Shown piece after piece: positions 18,220-26,403 of a DNA stretch of 32,047 nt. The stretch is from the NCBI GenBank assembly GCA_022827045.1, contig JAJDTQ010000091.1, positions 1 to 32,047 on the forward strand, in the 5' to 3' direction. Made by a program: the position numbers and the translations under genes. How positions within the stretch are numbered: position 1 is the stretch's first letter; every line of letters begins with the position of its first letter. The notes under the pieces are model-generated. The model did no database searches and was not told the DNA's origin. It saw only the letters and a list, made by a program, of their open reading frames with translations. Source of the stretch: Candidatus Binatia bacterium. Its GTDB lineage: Bacteria; Desulfobacterota_B; Binatia; UBA9968; JAJDTQ01.

Positions 18220-19491
18220 ATGGCAGTTGACGCACTCGACCACATGGAAGAAGCGTGGAATCTGGAAGGCAATCCATTTCCGGCGTCGGCCATCCACACC
18301 CAAGACGCCCCCTATTCCCCGACCGTGTTCGGCGAGGAGGCCCAGGAGTTCCGTCGGAAACTCGTCCGCGGCTCCGTTCGCGGCAACGTAAACATCGGGT
18401 TCCTCTGGTCCCAAGGCGCTCACGCGGACACCGGTTTCGGCAAAACGACCTTGATGCGTGAGATAACCAAGGAGATCAACCACGACCTGGGTGTCGACAC
18501 CCTCACGAAGGCGGGCATCCGCACAGACAAACAGGTACCCATAGTGGCCGCCTTCTCCAATCTGAACAACCTCAACGCATCCGGGCTTTACCCCGTGCTC
18601 TTTAACGCGGTTCTCGACCTCACCCAACCGACGACCGAGGGGGCTTCGGTACTCGACCAAGCCAGGGCGCGTATTGTGGAAGACCTAGGCACCGCTGACC
18701 CCGCCCGTCTTTCCGGTCACGTTACCGATACATGGCTCAAGATCTGCGGCACTGCGGCGCCGTTGCGGCCCGAAGTGGTAAGTGCCTTTGCAAACGACGG
18801 ATCTCAAGGGGTGAAGGTTGTCTTGGGGACGGTGTCCGCGACCGCCCGTCTTCGCAACGGACTCCACTATCTCGACTTCGCTCTTGCTGCCCTTGCTGCA
18901 GCCGGTATCGATCACCTGCACCTCATGATCGACCAGTTGGAAGATCTTGCAACCACTCGCACCATCACTGCTGCAAAACGCTCTCGGGAGATCGGGCGCA
19001 TCCGCGACATGCTGGAAGGCCCTCCCTATGCCAACAGAGTCCATTTCATTTTCACGTTCCACCACCGTGCAGCACAGGTCCTTGAACGATTCTGGGTGGA
19101 GAATCGACTACCGCCATTCGAGACCTCGCCCAGTAACGTTGCATCTGTTGTGGTGCTCCGTGGGCTCAAGGACGACACTCAGGTGTCGGACCTGCTACGC
19201 GTGTACCTGGAGGAACAACGCGAGGGCCAAGTTGAAGACGATCTGCTTCCCTTCGACGCCGGAGCGATCACTGTCCTCAGGGAGGTCTCCGAGGGTCGGG
19301 TGGGAATACTGTTGAACCGTGCAAGAGAACTGCTTGACTTCGCCGCTGGACAGGGCGCGCCACGCATAACTGGCGAATTTGCGTCCAAGTTCTTCGCGGG
19401 TGCCGACACTTCTAACCCCGAACCCGGAAGCCACGACGGCGGCGGCCCTGAGGAAAGCGATATCGACGATCTCCTCCTCGGCACCCGATAA
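18220..19491 (+). CDS. AAA-type P-loop ATPase, second gene of accessory operon
   Basis: A 423-residue protein with AAAGGAG ahead of the ATG. The P-loop is A69-D-T-G-F-G-K75-T76, fitting [AG]-x4-G-K-[ST]. Walker B is LHLMIDQLEDL (D238), and a sensor-1-like strand is HFIFTFHHRA (about 275-284). C-terminal helices with EGRVGILLNRARELLDFA (about 365-382) resemble the lid or winged part of Orc/Cdc6- and TnsC/ExeA-like AAA proteins. The last 30 residues are acidic and Gly-rich. No helicase motifs or membrane segments are seen. It lies between a DNA-binding-type protein and a nuclease, suggesting an ATP-driven switch or loader that licenses the nuclease. I cannot tie it to a named family. Confidence 0.85.
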   Translation: MAVDALDHMEEAWNLEGNPFPASAIHTQDAPYSPTVFGEEAQEFRRKLVRGSVRGNVNIGFLWSQGAHADTGFGKTTLMREITKEINHDLGVDTLTKAGIRTDKQVPIVAAFSNLNNLNASGLYPVLFNAVLDLTQPTTEGASVLDQARARIVEDLGTADPARLSGHVTDTWLKICGTAAPLRPEVVSAFANDGSQGVKVVLGTVSATARLRNGLHYLDFALAALAAAGIDHLHLMIDQLEDLATTRTITAAKRSREIGRIRDMLEGPPYANRVHFIFTFHHRAAQVLERFWVENRLPPFETSPSNVASVVVLRGLKDDTQVSDLLRVYLEEQREGQVEDDLLPFDAGAITVLREVSEGRVGILLNRARELLDFAAGQGAPRITGEFASKFFAGADTSNPEPGSHDGGGPEESDIDDLLLGTR

Positions 19492-19498
19492 CGAGGTC

Positions 19499-20266
19499 AT
19501 GCCGCACGATCTCGAACTCCTAGCCGAGTTTTCGCTGGACTGCTGGCTTCTGGCCCACTACACGCTCGACACCTGCATGTCACCAGTGGGCGGGCGAGCC
19601 TGGGAGCAAGCCATCGGCGACCTGTTACGGCGCCCTGGATTGCCCAACCGCCAACGTGCTGGCTCGACGACCCTTTTCGGCGTTCGGGCGGCGTCCGGGG
19701 TAGCACAGGAACTTGACGCATGTGCCGCAGGCGGCGACACTCTATTGGTCGTAGAATGCAAATCACAGACCTTGGGCGTAACCAAAGCTGATGCAGCGTT
19801 GTTCCACGAGAAGACCCTGGACTTCTTTTGCGCGGAGCCCGGCCGGTTCAGCAAAGAGCATTGGTGGCGAGTCCTCGCCTCGGCTACTCCTGTTTCGGAC
19901 AGTGTTCGGGCATTCTGCGTGAGTCTCGGGCTGGTTCTCACTGAACCCAGTCTCTTGCCACTCCCTGTCGTGCTTCGGACCGCCTCTCAGCCGAGTGCTG
20001 ACATGCATCTACGGGAGACCTTACTTCAGGATACGATTCGTCTGGCAGAACGTGCCGTGGTGCCGTTGCAGGATAAATGGCGATACGACGCGCAAGCCAA
20101 GGAGATTCGCTTTCAGCCCAGGACTCTGTCTCCGAACGAAATCCACGATCTCTTCTGGATACAGGAAGAGCTCGGTTCCGACATTCTCGACCTCTACGAA
20201 ACTTACCGCCCCGGCTTACTGGAACGTAGAGCAAACGAACTTCTACGGACGCTCCGTCCCACATGA
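19499..20266 (+). CDS. PD-(D/E)XK-type nuclease, third gene of accessory operon
   Basis: A 255-residue protein from the ATG 7 nt after the ATPase stop. The frame is open further upstream but only as an overlap of the ATPase gene. Coupled translation is likely, as GAGG lies only 2 nt before the ATG. The nuclease core is visible: a helix with E37 (RAWEQAIGDLL), then SGVAQELDACAAGGDTLLVVECKSQ around 66-90, supplying D73 and the E86-x-K88 pair on the next strand. This is the Mrr/restriction-endonuclease pattern. C-terminal helices (about 170-255) may bind a partner or DNA. The tight operon link with the ATPase and the winged-helix-like protein suggests an ATP-regulated DNA-cutting complex. Its stop overlaps a short frame (ATGA) that ends in the right-hand repeat. 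Confidence 0.85.
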   Translation: MPHDLELLAEFSLDCWLLAHYTLDTCMSPVGGRAWEQAIGDLLRRPGLPNRQRAGSTTLFGVRAASGVAQELDACAAGGDTLLVVECKSQTLGVTKADAALFHEKTLDFFCAEPGRFSKEHWWRVLASATPVSDSVRAFCVSLGLVLTEPSLLPLPVVLRTASQPSADMHLRETLLQDTIRLAERAVVPLQDKWRYDAQAKEIRFQPRTLSPNEIHDLFWIQEELGSDILDLYETYRPGLLERRANELLRTLRPT

Positions 20267-20304
20267 CTTCACTCTGCGATCAAGTCCTTGGTTGCGAGGT
20301 GCGC

Positions 20305-20349
20305 GGCGTGGAGCGGCTTCTGCGAGCGTACGTCAGGACTTTCCGGTAA
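20305..20349 (+). repeat. Right copy of island-flanking direct repeat (vestige of a radical SAM gene 3' end)
   Basis: This copy pairs with 16224-16268 at 34 of 45 positions, and most differences are at third codon positions. It encodes VERLLRAYVRTFR-stop. It lies inside a 28-codon frame from the ATG at 20263, which overlaps the nuclease stop; the first half of that frame shows no likeness to the radical SAM protein. The pattern is of a once-translated homologue left at a recombination junction. The convergent gene at 20333 ends inside it. Confidence 0.6.
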
Positions 20350-21316
20350 GCAACGCGCCCTTGAGCGCCTCTTCGTAACCAAGGCCGAGGATACACGCCT
20401 CCTCCGTCTCGATGACGTCACGTTGAATCGGGGTGAGCCATGAGGCGCCGCCGAAGAGCGTCTCAAGGCCCCCGTCCGCATCCAGGCGCGCAAAGGCCTC
20501 TGCGTTTGCCCGCACCTGGGCACAATCGAGGATCTCACGTTCGCGCCTGCGCTCGCCGATCTGCTCCTTGAGCAATGAGGGATATACCTCGGCAATCACG
20601 GCCTGCGACTCCGGCGCTCGGAGACCCGTTTGAAAAGGCCAGACTGCCACGCGACCCGCAATGGTTGAGTCCGCGATTAGACGCTTCAGAGCTGGCAAAC
20701 CGAGTAGAACCTGGGAGCCAACAGAGCCGCTGTAGGCCAATTGCCAAACGGTCTTCGCGCCCTTGGCGCATCGATCGGCGATGCGACGTTCCGGCGGGTG
20801 GCATCCCTGTTCGGTACGCTCCGATTTCTTGGTCGGGATGGTCGGATAGGTCCAGTTATCAGGGCGACCCCAGCACGGGCCGCAACCCGGATAGGCTTCG
20901 TTGATCTCGGCCGCAACGTCGTAGCGATTGTTCTTGTTGTCGGGTTTGTCCTTTACGCGCGCAGCCAGCCAATCCCAAAGGGTCAAGGCACATGCCTTGC
21001 CAGTCAGATGCGCGGCTACGCCTATCGGATAGCCAAAAGGGAAATCAAATCCCATCAGCACACGCCGACCGGAGTTGAGTTCCTCCGTCATCAAGCGGAC
21101 GAGGCGTTGCAAGGCATAGTGGCGGGTACGGGCGTACTCGGGTTCATATACTGTAACGCTACCGCCGTTGATGCGGGCGACAGCCCACCAGATTGCGTCC
21201 TTGGCGCGCCTCGCGGGACTCGGCATGGATCGTGCCGACCAGTCGACAATGATGTGGGTGTGGAAAAGCGGTGATGGCTTGCGCCGAGCCGGCTTCTGGT
21301 TTTCGGAAACGGCCAT
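20333..21316 (-). CDS. Conserved hypothetical protein, DUF429-like (RNase H-fold candidate)
   Basis: A 327-residue protein. The N-terminal part has the alternation seen in DUF429-like, RNase H-fold proteins: HIIVDWSARS (about residues 21-30), AIWWAVARI (about 42-50) and GRRVLMGFDFPFGYPIG (about 83-99), with Asp residues at the ends of strands 1 and 4. Similar proteins are sometimes labelled molybdopterin or cobalamin biosynthesis without evidence. The function is unknown. The gene lies 24 nt after the SirB1-like gene in the same direction. Its last codons (ALLTGKS-stop) run into the right repeat at 20305-20349, so its 3' end was set by, or predates, the island junction. It could belong to the island or to the flanking chromosome. 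Confidence 0.7.
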   Translation of the reverse strand: MAVSENQKPARRKPSPLFHTHIIVDWSARSMPSPARRAKDAIWWAVARINGGSVTVYEPEYARTRHYALQRLVRLMTEELNSGRRVLMGFDFPFGYPIGVAAHLTGKACALTLWDWLAARVKDKPDNKNNRYDVAAEINEAYPGCGPCWGRPDNWTYPTIPTKKSERTEQGCHPPERRIADRCAKGAKTVWQLAYSGSVGSQVLLGLPALKRLIADSTIAGRVAVWPFQTGLRAPESQAVIAEVYPSLLKEQIGERRREREILDCAQVRANAEAFARLDADGGLETLFGGASWLTPIQRDVIETEEACILGLGYEEALKGALLTGKS

Positions 21317-21340
21317 TCAGGAGTTTGAACCTGCCCGCCC

Positions 21341-22156
21341 TCAGTGCTTCCGGATTCTCTCGATCTGCTCGCGCACCGTCGCGGCGCCATCGGAATCCGG
21401 CGCCAACTCCAGATACCTTTCCAGATCCGTCAACGCCCCCGCGCCGTCCGCCAACCGCAGCCGCAGGAGCCCACGGTCCCGCACCTGCTCGGGGTCGTCC
21501 GGATTCAGGATCACGAGCTGCTCCACCGCGCGCAGGCACCGTTTCAGGTCCTGCCGGTTGGCGTAGATCAGCTTGATGTTGTTCAGCATGCGCTGGACGA
21601 TCTGTCCGCTGGACACGGCTGACAGGAACTCCGGCTGAACCTCGAGCCTCCCGCCGTACATCTTGTCCAGCAACCCCTGGAGATCCCCGGGCGACAGGAT
21701 GCTGCCGCCATGGAAGGGATCGACGAAGACCTCCTCGCCGTCGCACACCGTCTTCACTAGGAAATGGCCGGGGAAACCCACGCCCCGGACCTCCAGGCCG
21801 ACCCTCCGGGCCACCTCCATGTAGAGAACCGACAGGGTGATGGGTATGCCCGTCTTGCGGTCCACGACCCTATTGAAGAAGCTGTTTTCGGGGTCGTAGT
21901 AGTCCTCGGCGTTCCCCTTGAAGCCCTGCTGCTTGAATAGCACGTATTCCAGACACGCCAGGCGCCGGTAGGCGTCTTCCGCGGCCCCGGCCGCCTCTCC
22001 CACTCTCTCGGCCAGCTCGTCCAGGCGAGTCAGGTATCGCCCGACGTCGAGTTCCGGATACTCGGGCAAGGCAATGGTAAGGGTCACCCGCGCGAGGTCC
22101 ATTTCCGGCCCGGAAACCGCCTCAGCAAAGGCCCTGTACTGCTCGCTCTCGTCCAT
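21341..22156 (-). CDS. SirB1-type transglutaminase-like protein with TPR tail
   Basis: A 271-residue protein. AAGGGG precedes the ATG at 22156. The central region has YYDPENSFFNRVVDRKTGIPI, TLSVLYMEVARRVGLEVRGVGFPGHFLVK and VFVDPFHGG, the conserved blocks of the SirB1/transglutaminase-like_2 family. The canonical transglutaminase Cys is not evident in these blocks, as is usual for SirB1-type proteins. Residues about 195-270 form tetratricopeptide-like repeats (QRMLNNIKLIYANRQDLKRCLRAVEQLVILNPDDPEQVRDRGLL...). The biological role is not established. It lies 58 nt after the TPP-enzyme gene in the same direction. Confidence 0.88.
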   Translation of the reverse strand: MDESEQYRAFAEAVSGPEMDLARVTLTIALPEYPELDVGRYLTRLDELAERVGEAAGAAEDAYRRLACLEYVLFKQQGFKGNAEDYYDPENSFFNRVVDRKTGIPITLSVLYMEVARRVGLEVRGVGFPGHFLVKTVCDGEEVFVDPFHGGSILSPGDLQGLLDKMYGGRLEVQPEFLSAVSSGQIVQRMLNNIKLIYANRQDLKRCLRAVEQLVILNPDDPEQVRDRGLLRLRLADGAGALTDLERYLELAPDSDGAATVREQIERIRKH

Positions 22157-22214
22157 GTCCCCTTCCCGGGCGAAGACGCGGCGGCCTCTCTCCGTCGTGT
22201 CTCTCCCGCCGTCG

Positions 22215-23984
22215 TCACCGCGGCTCGGAAACCACGTCCACCACGGCCGGAAGCCGCTGCTCCTTGACCACTTTGCAGGCGCGCTCCAGCGCGGGCCCCA
22301 GCCCCGCCGGCGTGGTGATGGGACCCTCGCCCCACACCCCGAAACACTCGGCCATCTTGGCGTAATCCACCAGCGGATCGCTCACGTGGGTGCCGATGCC
22401 GGCGTTCTCCACGGGGCGGTTGCGGAACTCGGCCAGCTTGATGCCGTGCTCTTCGGAGTTGTAGAAGGACTGGTTGTTGTGGATGACGATCAGCAGCGGG
22501 ATCTTGTGGTGCGCCGCGGTCCAGAGCGCGCTGGAGGTCATCAAGAGGTCGCCGTCCGACTGGATGTCGACGCAGAACTTGTCCGTTCCCATGTGGCCCA
22601 GCGCCACGCCTATGGCCGCGCTCATGCCGTAGCCCACGCCGGCGCCGCCGCTCCGCCCCAGGTACTGTCCCGGCTTGGTCCAGTCCCACAGCTTCCGCGC
22701 CCAGCCGTTGGCGCTGCCGTTGGCCAGCACCCAGTCCTCGCGCTTGATCGCCTCGCCCAGCTCGTAGCCGAGACAAGCCGTGGTGATCTCGTTCCGGGTA
22801 AGGGTCTGCCGCGCCTCCTCCTGCCAGCGGGCGCGGGCGGCGTCGTGCACCGCCTTCACTTCCTTGGCCCGGGCCTCGATGGCCGACTTGTCCGAGCCCA
22901 TCAGCTCCCGGCACAGGCGCGTAAGCTCGGGCAGCGCGATGGCGGTGTCGGCGCTGATGGGGACGTCCACCGCCTGCAGCGGCTGCACGTCCGTGGCCCA
23001 GCTATGCACCAGCATATCGTTCAGGTTGATGTGGATGATCCTGGTTCCCGGCTGGATGACGTAGCCCATCTCCCGGGTGGTGCGGTCCACGGTGGTGAGC
23101 GAGCCGTAGAGGTCCTGGACGTCCAGCGCCAGCACCACGTCGGCCTTCTTGAGGAAGTCGCCCGAGACGTTGGTCACGTCCAGCGGATGAGTGTTGGCGA
23201 TGTTGTGACGGTTGCCCTTGTCGATGACCGGAATCGCCAGCAGCTCCGCCAGCTCGGCCAGGGCCGCCACCGCCGCGGGCTTGCGTCCCATGAAGTCGGC
23301 GATGATGAGCGGCGCCTTGGCGCCCACCAGGAGCTCGGCGGCCCGGCGCATGGCGTCCGGGTTCCCCTGCACCGGCGCCTGGGGCGCGAACCGGCTCACG
23401 TCCGGCACCTCTATCTGCTTCGCCACCTCCATCTCCTGGAGGCCGGCGTCGTAGTTGATGTACACCGGCGCGGTGGGCTCGGTGACCGCGAGCCGGTAGC
23501 CGCGGATGAAAGACTCCGGGATGCTGTCCAGGGTGGCCGGCTGGTCGTCCCACTTCGTGTAGTCCCGCACCTGGTTGCCCTGCGTCAGCGCGGTGTGGAT
23601 CCAGTCGATCCAGGGGCGGCGGATCTTGGTGTCCACCGGGCCCGTGCCGCCCAGGCAGATCACCGGCACCCGGTCGCACCAAGCGTTGAAAATGCCCATG
23701 CTTCCGTGCTGAAGCCCCACGACGTCGTGCAGGATCGCCACCATGGGCTTGCCCGTGGCCTTGGCGTAGCCGTGGGAGATGGCCACCGAGATCTCTTCGT
23801 GGCAGCAGAAGATCACCTCCGGGTGATGGTTGCCGCCGTAGTTCACGATGGAGTCATGGATACCGCGGAAGCTCGCCCCGGGGTTGAAAGCGGTATATTC
23901 GATATCGAAGGCCTTGAGCATGTCGACGACGACGTCCGAGCCGTACTCCGCCTGTTTCTTCTCCGTCCTGCCGTCTTTTGCCAT
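22215..23984 (-). CDS. Thiamine-diphosphate-dependent enzyme, acetolactate synthase-like
   Basis: A 589-residue protein from the ATG at 23984, which has GGGGAG upstream; the frame continues to 24083 with non-conserved sequence. It has the three-domain ThDP plan. The N-terminal PYR domain has FCCHEEISVAISHGYAKATGKP, in which the Glu activates ThDP. The middle domain (about 185-330) has PLIIADFMGRKP. The C-terminal PP domain has the QSDGDLLMTSSALWTAAHHKIPLLIVIHNNQSF cofactor Mg motif. Acetolactate synthase, benzoylformate decarboxylase and related C-C bond enzymes share this form. The substrate cannot be read. No small regulatory subunit (ilvN) is adjacent, which argues against branched-chain amino-acid synthesis and for a catabolic role with the neighbouring LLM, MFS and UbiD genes. 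Confidence 0.85.
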   Translation of the reverse strand: MAKDGRTEKKQAEYGSDVVVDMLKAFDIEYTAFNPGASFRGIHDSIVNYGGNHHPEVIFCCHEEISVAISHGYAKATGKPMVAILHDVVGLQHGSMGIFNAWCDRVPVICLGGTGPVDTKIRRPWIDWIHTALTQGNQVRDYTKWDDQPATLDSIPESFIRGYRLAVTEPTAPVYINYDAGLQEMEVAKQIEVPDVSRFAPQAPVQGNPDAMRRAAELLVGAKAPLIIADFMGRKPAAVAALAELAELLAIPVIDKGNRHNIANTHPLDVTNVSGDFLKKADVVLALDVQDLYGSLTTVDRTTREMGYVIQPGTRIIHINLNDMLVHSWATDVQPLQAVDVPISADTAIALPELTRLCRELMGSDKSAIEARAKEVKAVHDAARARWQEEARQTLTRNEITTACLGYELGEAIKREDWVLANGSANGWARKLWDWTKPGQYLGRSGGAGVGYGMSAAIGVALGHMGTDKFCVDIQSDGDLLMTSSALWTAAHHKIPLLIVIHNNQSFYNSEEHGIKLAEFRNRPVENAGIGTHVSDPLVDYAKMAECFGVWGEGPITTPAGLGPALERACKVVKEQRLPAVVDVVSEPR

Positions 23985-24078
23985 GAGTGGTGTTCTCCCC
24001 TCGGTTTGTGTGGTCGTGCGTGTCGCGAGACGTTCCCGCCACGGCCCCTGCGCTGTCCGGCCGCGCGGGACGTAGCAA

Positions 24079-24108
24079 GCCATAGCTGCTTTGTACCGCC
24101 CGCGTCAA
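24079..24108 (-). promoter_or_regulatory. Possible promoter for the TPP-enzyme operon
   Basis: On the minus strand, TTGACG (24108-24103), an 18-nt spacer and TATGGC (24084-24079). It lies 95 nt upstream of the ATG at 23984, in the 204-nt region shared with the divergent LLM operon. Confidence 0.35.
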
Positions 24109-24119
24109 CCTTGTCTGGT

Positions 24120-24149
24120 TTGACACTCCCGCAGGTGTTCCGTTACTAG
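24120..24149 (+). promoter_or_regulatory. Possible promoter for the LLM-MFS operon
   Basis: A perfect TTGACA (24120-24125) with TACTAG (24144-24149) after an 18-nt spacer. It would place the mRNA start about 30 nt before the proposed ACG start at 24189. Confidence 0.35.
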
Positions 24150-24188
24150 TGCACACACTGACCCATTCCCTTCGAACGGAGCCACGCC

Positions 24189-25121
24189 ACGAAAACCGGA
24201 GTCTTTCTGCCGATTTCAGGACGCGCCGCCACTCCCGAGACCCTGCGTCAGGCAGCCCGGAGCGCCGAGGATTGGGGCTTTGACTCCATCTGGGCGGCGG
24301 ACCGAATCATCATCCCCTGGCGCATCGACACGCCCTACCCCTACGGCAAGGATGGGGCATTCATCGTGCCGCCGGACCGCCCTTTCCTCGATTCCCTGAC
24401 CTGTCTGACGTTCCTGGCCGCGTGCACCAGCCGAGTCGAGCTGGGAATCAGCGTGCTGGTGCTGCCCTACCGCCAGCCCCTGGTGTGGGCCAAGATCGCC
24501 GTGACCCTGGACCATCTCTCCGAAGGCCGGTTCATTCTCGGCGTGGGCGTGGGGTGGATGGAAGAGGAGTTTCAAGCGCTGCAGGCGCCGTTCGAGGACC
24601 GCGGGCGCAGGACCGACGAACAACTCGAGGTTTTGCGGGAGCTCTGGAGTGCCGACCACGCGAGCTTCTCCGGCGACTTCTACGAGTTCGAGGACATCGC
24701 CTTCCTGCCCAAACCCCCGGCGCCGCGCGGCATTCCCGTCTGGATCGGAGGCGAGGGGCGCCGGGCTCAGAGGCGGGCCGGACGCTACGGTGACGCCTGG
24801 TTTCCCTATTTCGTGCGGATCGAGCCGGACGAGTTGGCCGCCCGCTTCGAGAACGCCCGGCGGTACGCGGAAGAGGCCGGGCGGCCACCGGACACCGTTC
24901 ACTTGACCTGCTGCCTCCCCATCGAGGTGACCCGGGATCCCGTGCCGCAGGAACCGGATCGCCTGGCGGGAACGCCGGCCCAGCTCGTGGAAGCCATCGC
25001 GCGCTACCGCGCGGCTGGCGTGGAGCACCTGGCGCTTCAGTTCATGGTGCCGCGCTGGCCCGACCGCCTGGAGCAGATGCAACGGTTTGCCGAGGAAACG
25101 CTGCCGCACATCCGAACCTGA
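24189..25121 (+). CDS. LLM-class (luciferase-like) flavin/F420-dependent oxidoreductase with apparent ACG start
   Basis: About 310 residues if started at ACG 24189. The family N-terminus is fully present before any standard start: KTGVFLPISG, then AEDWGFDSIWAADRI. The first in-frame standard start is the GTG at 24366, which would remove the first strand and helix. There is no in-frame ATG, GTG or TTG between the stop at 24159 and 24366. GGAG (24178-24181) lies 7 nt before the ACG, the normal spacing. Later motifs, LTFLAACTSRVELGISVLVLPYRQP, DHLSEGRFILGVGVGWMEEEF and PVWIGGEGRRAQRRAGRYGDAW, are standard LLM blocks. Such enzymes use reduced FMN or F420 for oxidation or C-S/C-H cleavage. It is followed 4 nt later by the first of three MFS genes. 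Confidence 0.85.
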   Translation, partial: TKTGVFLPISGRAATPETLRQAARSAEDWGFDSIWAADRIIIPWRIDTPYPYGKDGAFIVPPDRPFLDSLTCLTFLAACTSRVELGISVLVLPYRQPLVWAKIAVTLDHLSEGRFILGVGVGWMEEEFQALQAPFEDRGRRTDEQLEVLRELWSADHASFSGDFYEFEDIAFLPKPPAPRGIPVWIGGEGRRAQRRAGRYGDAWFPYFVRIEPDELAARFENARRYAEEAGRPPDTVHLTCCLPIEVTRDPVPQEPDRLAGTPAQLVEAIARYRAAGVEHLALQFMVPRWPDRLEQMQRFAEETLPHIRT

Positions 25122-25125
25122 ACCC

Positions 25126-26403
25126 ATGCGCCGCCGCCCTTTTTTCTACGGCTACGTCATCGTCGCCCTCTGTTTTTTCAACATGGTGCTGATGCGGGGC
25201 ATCCTGGCCTCGTACAGCGTCTTCTACATCGCGTTGGTGGAAACCTTCGGCTGGTCTCGTGCCGCCACGGGCTCCATTGCCTCGGTGAACGGTTTTTTCT
25301 ACAGCGCCTCCTCGCCGCTGGTGGGCTGGGCCTACGACCGGCTGGGTCCGCGCATCCTCATGCCCTTCGGAGCCTTCCTCATCGGCTGCGGTATGCTGCT
25401 GTCGGGAGCCGGCACGTCGCTCTGGCACTTGTACCTCGCATACGGCCTGCTCGTGGGACTCGGCATCGGCTGCATCGGCTTCGTCAGCAACACCGCTCTG
25501 TTGTCCCACTGGTTCCGCCGGCGGCGGGGAATGGCCCTCGGCCTGTCCACCATGGGACTGGGCTTCGGCATCCTGATCGTTCCCGTGGTGCAGGTCCTGA
25601 TTACCCGGTACGGCTGGCGCGCGGCCATGGCGCTGCTGGGGATCGCGGTTCTGGCGACCATTGTGCCTCTGAACGCCGCGTTCCAGAGACGCCGGCCCGA
25701 GGATATCGGACAGTTGCCTGACGGCGATTCGCCGGGGGCCACTGACGTTGCCGCGGCCACGGCGGAGCCCGCCGCTGCAAACCCCGTACCGGCGCGGGAC
25801 TGGACGCTCGCGGAAGCGTTTCGCTCGTTCCCGTTCTGGTCCATTGCCGTGGGCCACCTGGGACTCGGCACCGGCCTTGCGCTCATGTACACCTACGCGG
25901 TCGCCCATCTGGTTCACGTCGGACTGGCGAAACAGATGGCCGCCAACGCCTTCAGCCTGGTGGGGGTGGCGCGGATTCCGAGCACGGCCATCTGGGGGTT
26001 CGTGTCGGACCGCCTCGGGCGAGACCGCGCCTACCGGCTCGGCACCTTCTTCACCCTTGGCGGGATCGGGGTGCTCATGGCCCTGAGCGCGGACGCGCCG
26101 GCGTGGTGGTTCGTGGCCTTCGCCGTCCTCTACGGCATCGGTCACAGCTCCGGCAACCCTACCTTCGGCGCCACCATCACGGACATCTTCGGCGGCAGAA
26201 ACGTCGGCAAGATCCTCGGTTGGCTGGAGGTCACCTTCGGCATCGGCGTGGCGCTCGGATCGTGGTTCGGAGGCTACGCGTTCGACGTGACCGGCTCGTA
26301 CCAGTACGCCTGGGTCCTGGGCCTGGTGTCGTTCACCGTGGCCTACCTGAGCGTACAGGCGTGCATGGTCTGGAAGCGGCGGTCCCGCCACGAGACGCGG
26401 TGA
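25126..26403 (+). CDS. MFS transporter, monocarboxylate/oxalate-formate antiporter-like, paralogue 1 of 3
   Basis: A 425-residue protein with 12 predicted membrane segments; the ATG at 25126 lies 4 nt after the LLM stop. It starts MRRRPFFYGYVIVALCFFNMV. It has the MFS loop 2-3 motif YDRLGPRI and a central cytoplasmic loop carrying RRRPEDIGQLPDG. The second half begins FRSFPFWSIAVGHLGLGTG. This architecture is usual for the OFA/monocarboxylate branch, which exchanges small organic acids across the inner membrane. The substrate is unknown; linkage to the LLM enzyme suggests the same compound or its product. It is paralogous to the two genes that follow, and its stop overlaps the next start (GTGA). 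Confidence 0.9.
   Translation: MRRRPFFYGYVIVALCFFNMVLMRGILASYSVFYIALVETFGWSRAATGSIASVNGFFYSASSPLVGWAYDRLGPRILMPFGAFLIGCGMLLSGAGTSLWHLYLAYGLLVGLGIGCIGFVSNTALLSHWFRRRRGMALGLSTMGLGFGILIVPVVQVLITRYGWRAAMALLGIAVLATIVPLNAAFQRRRPEDIGQLPDGDSPGATDVAAATAEPAAANPVPARDWTLAEAFRSFPFWSIAVGHLGLGTGLALMYTYAVAHLVHVGLAKQMAANAFSLVGVARIPSTAIWGFVSDRLGRDRAYRLGTFFTLGGIGVLMALSADAPAWWFVAFAVLYGIGHSSGNPTFGATITDIFGGRNVGKILGWLEVTFGIGVALGSWFGGYAFDVTGSYQYAWVLGLVSFTVAYLSVQACMVWKRRSRHETR

Noticed and set aside
22193..22202. GTCGTGTCTC near the SirB1-like gene, resembling the outer arm of the 8608-8665 palindrome
   Set aside because: Only about 10 nt match and there is no partner arm, so it is probably chance.
22074..24149. A 691-codon plus-strand frame opposite the SirB1-like and TPP-enzyme genes
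   Set aside because: Val/His/Arg-rich shadow of two recognised genes.
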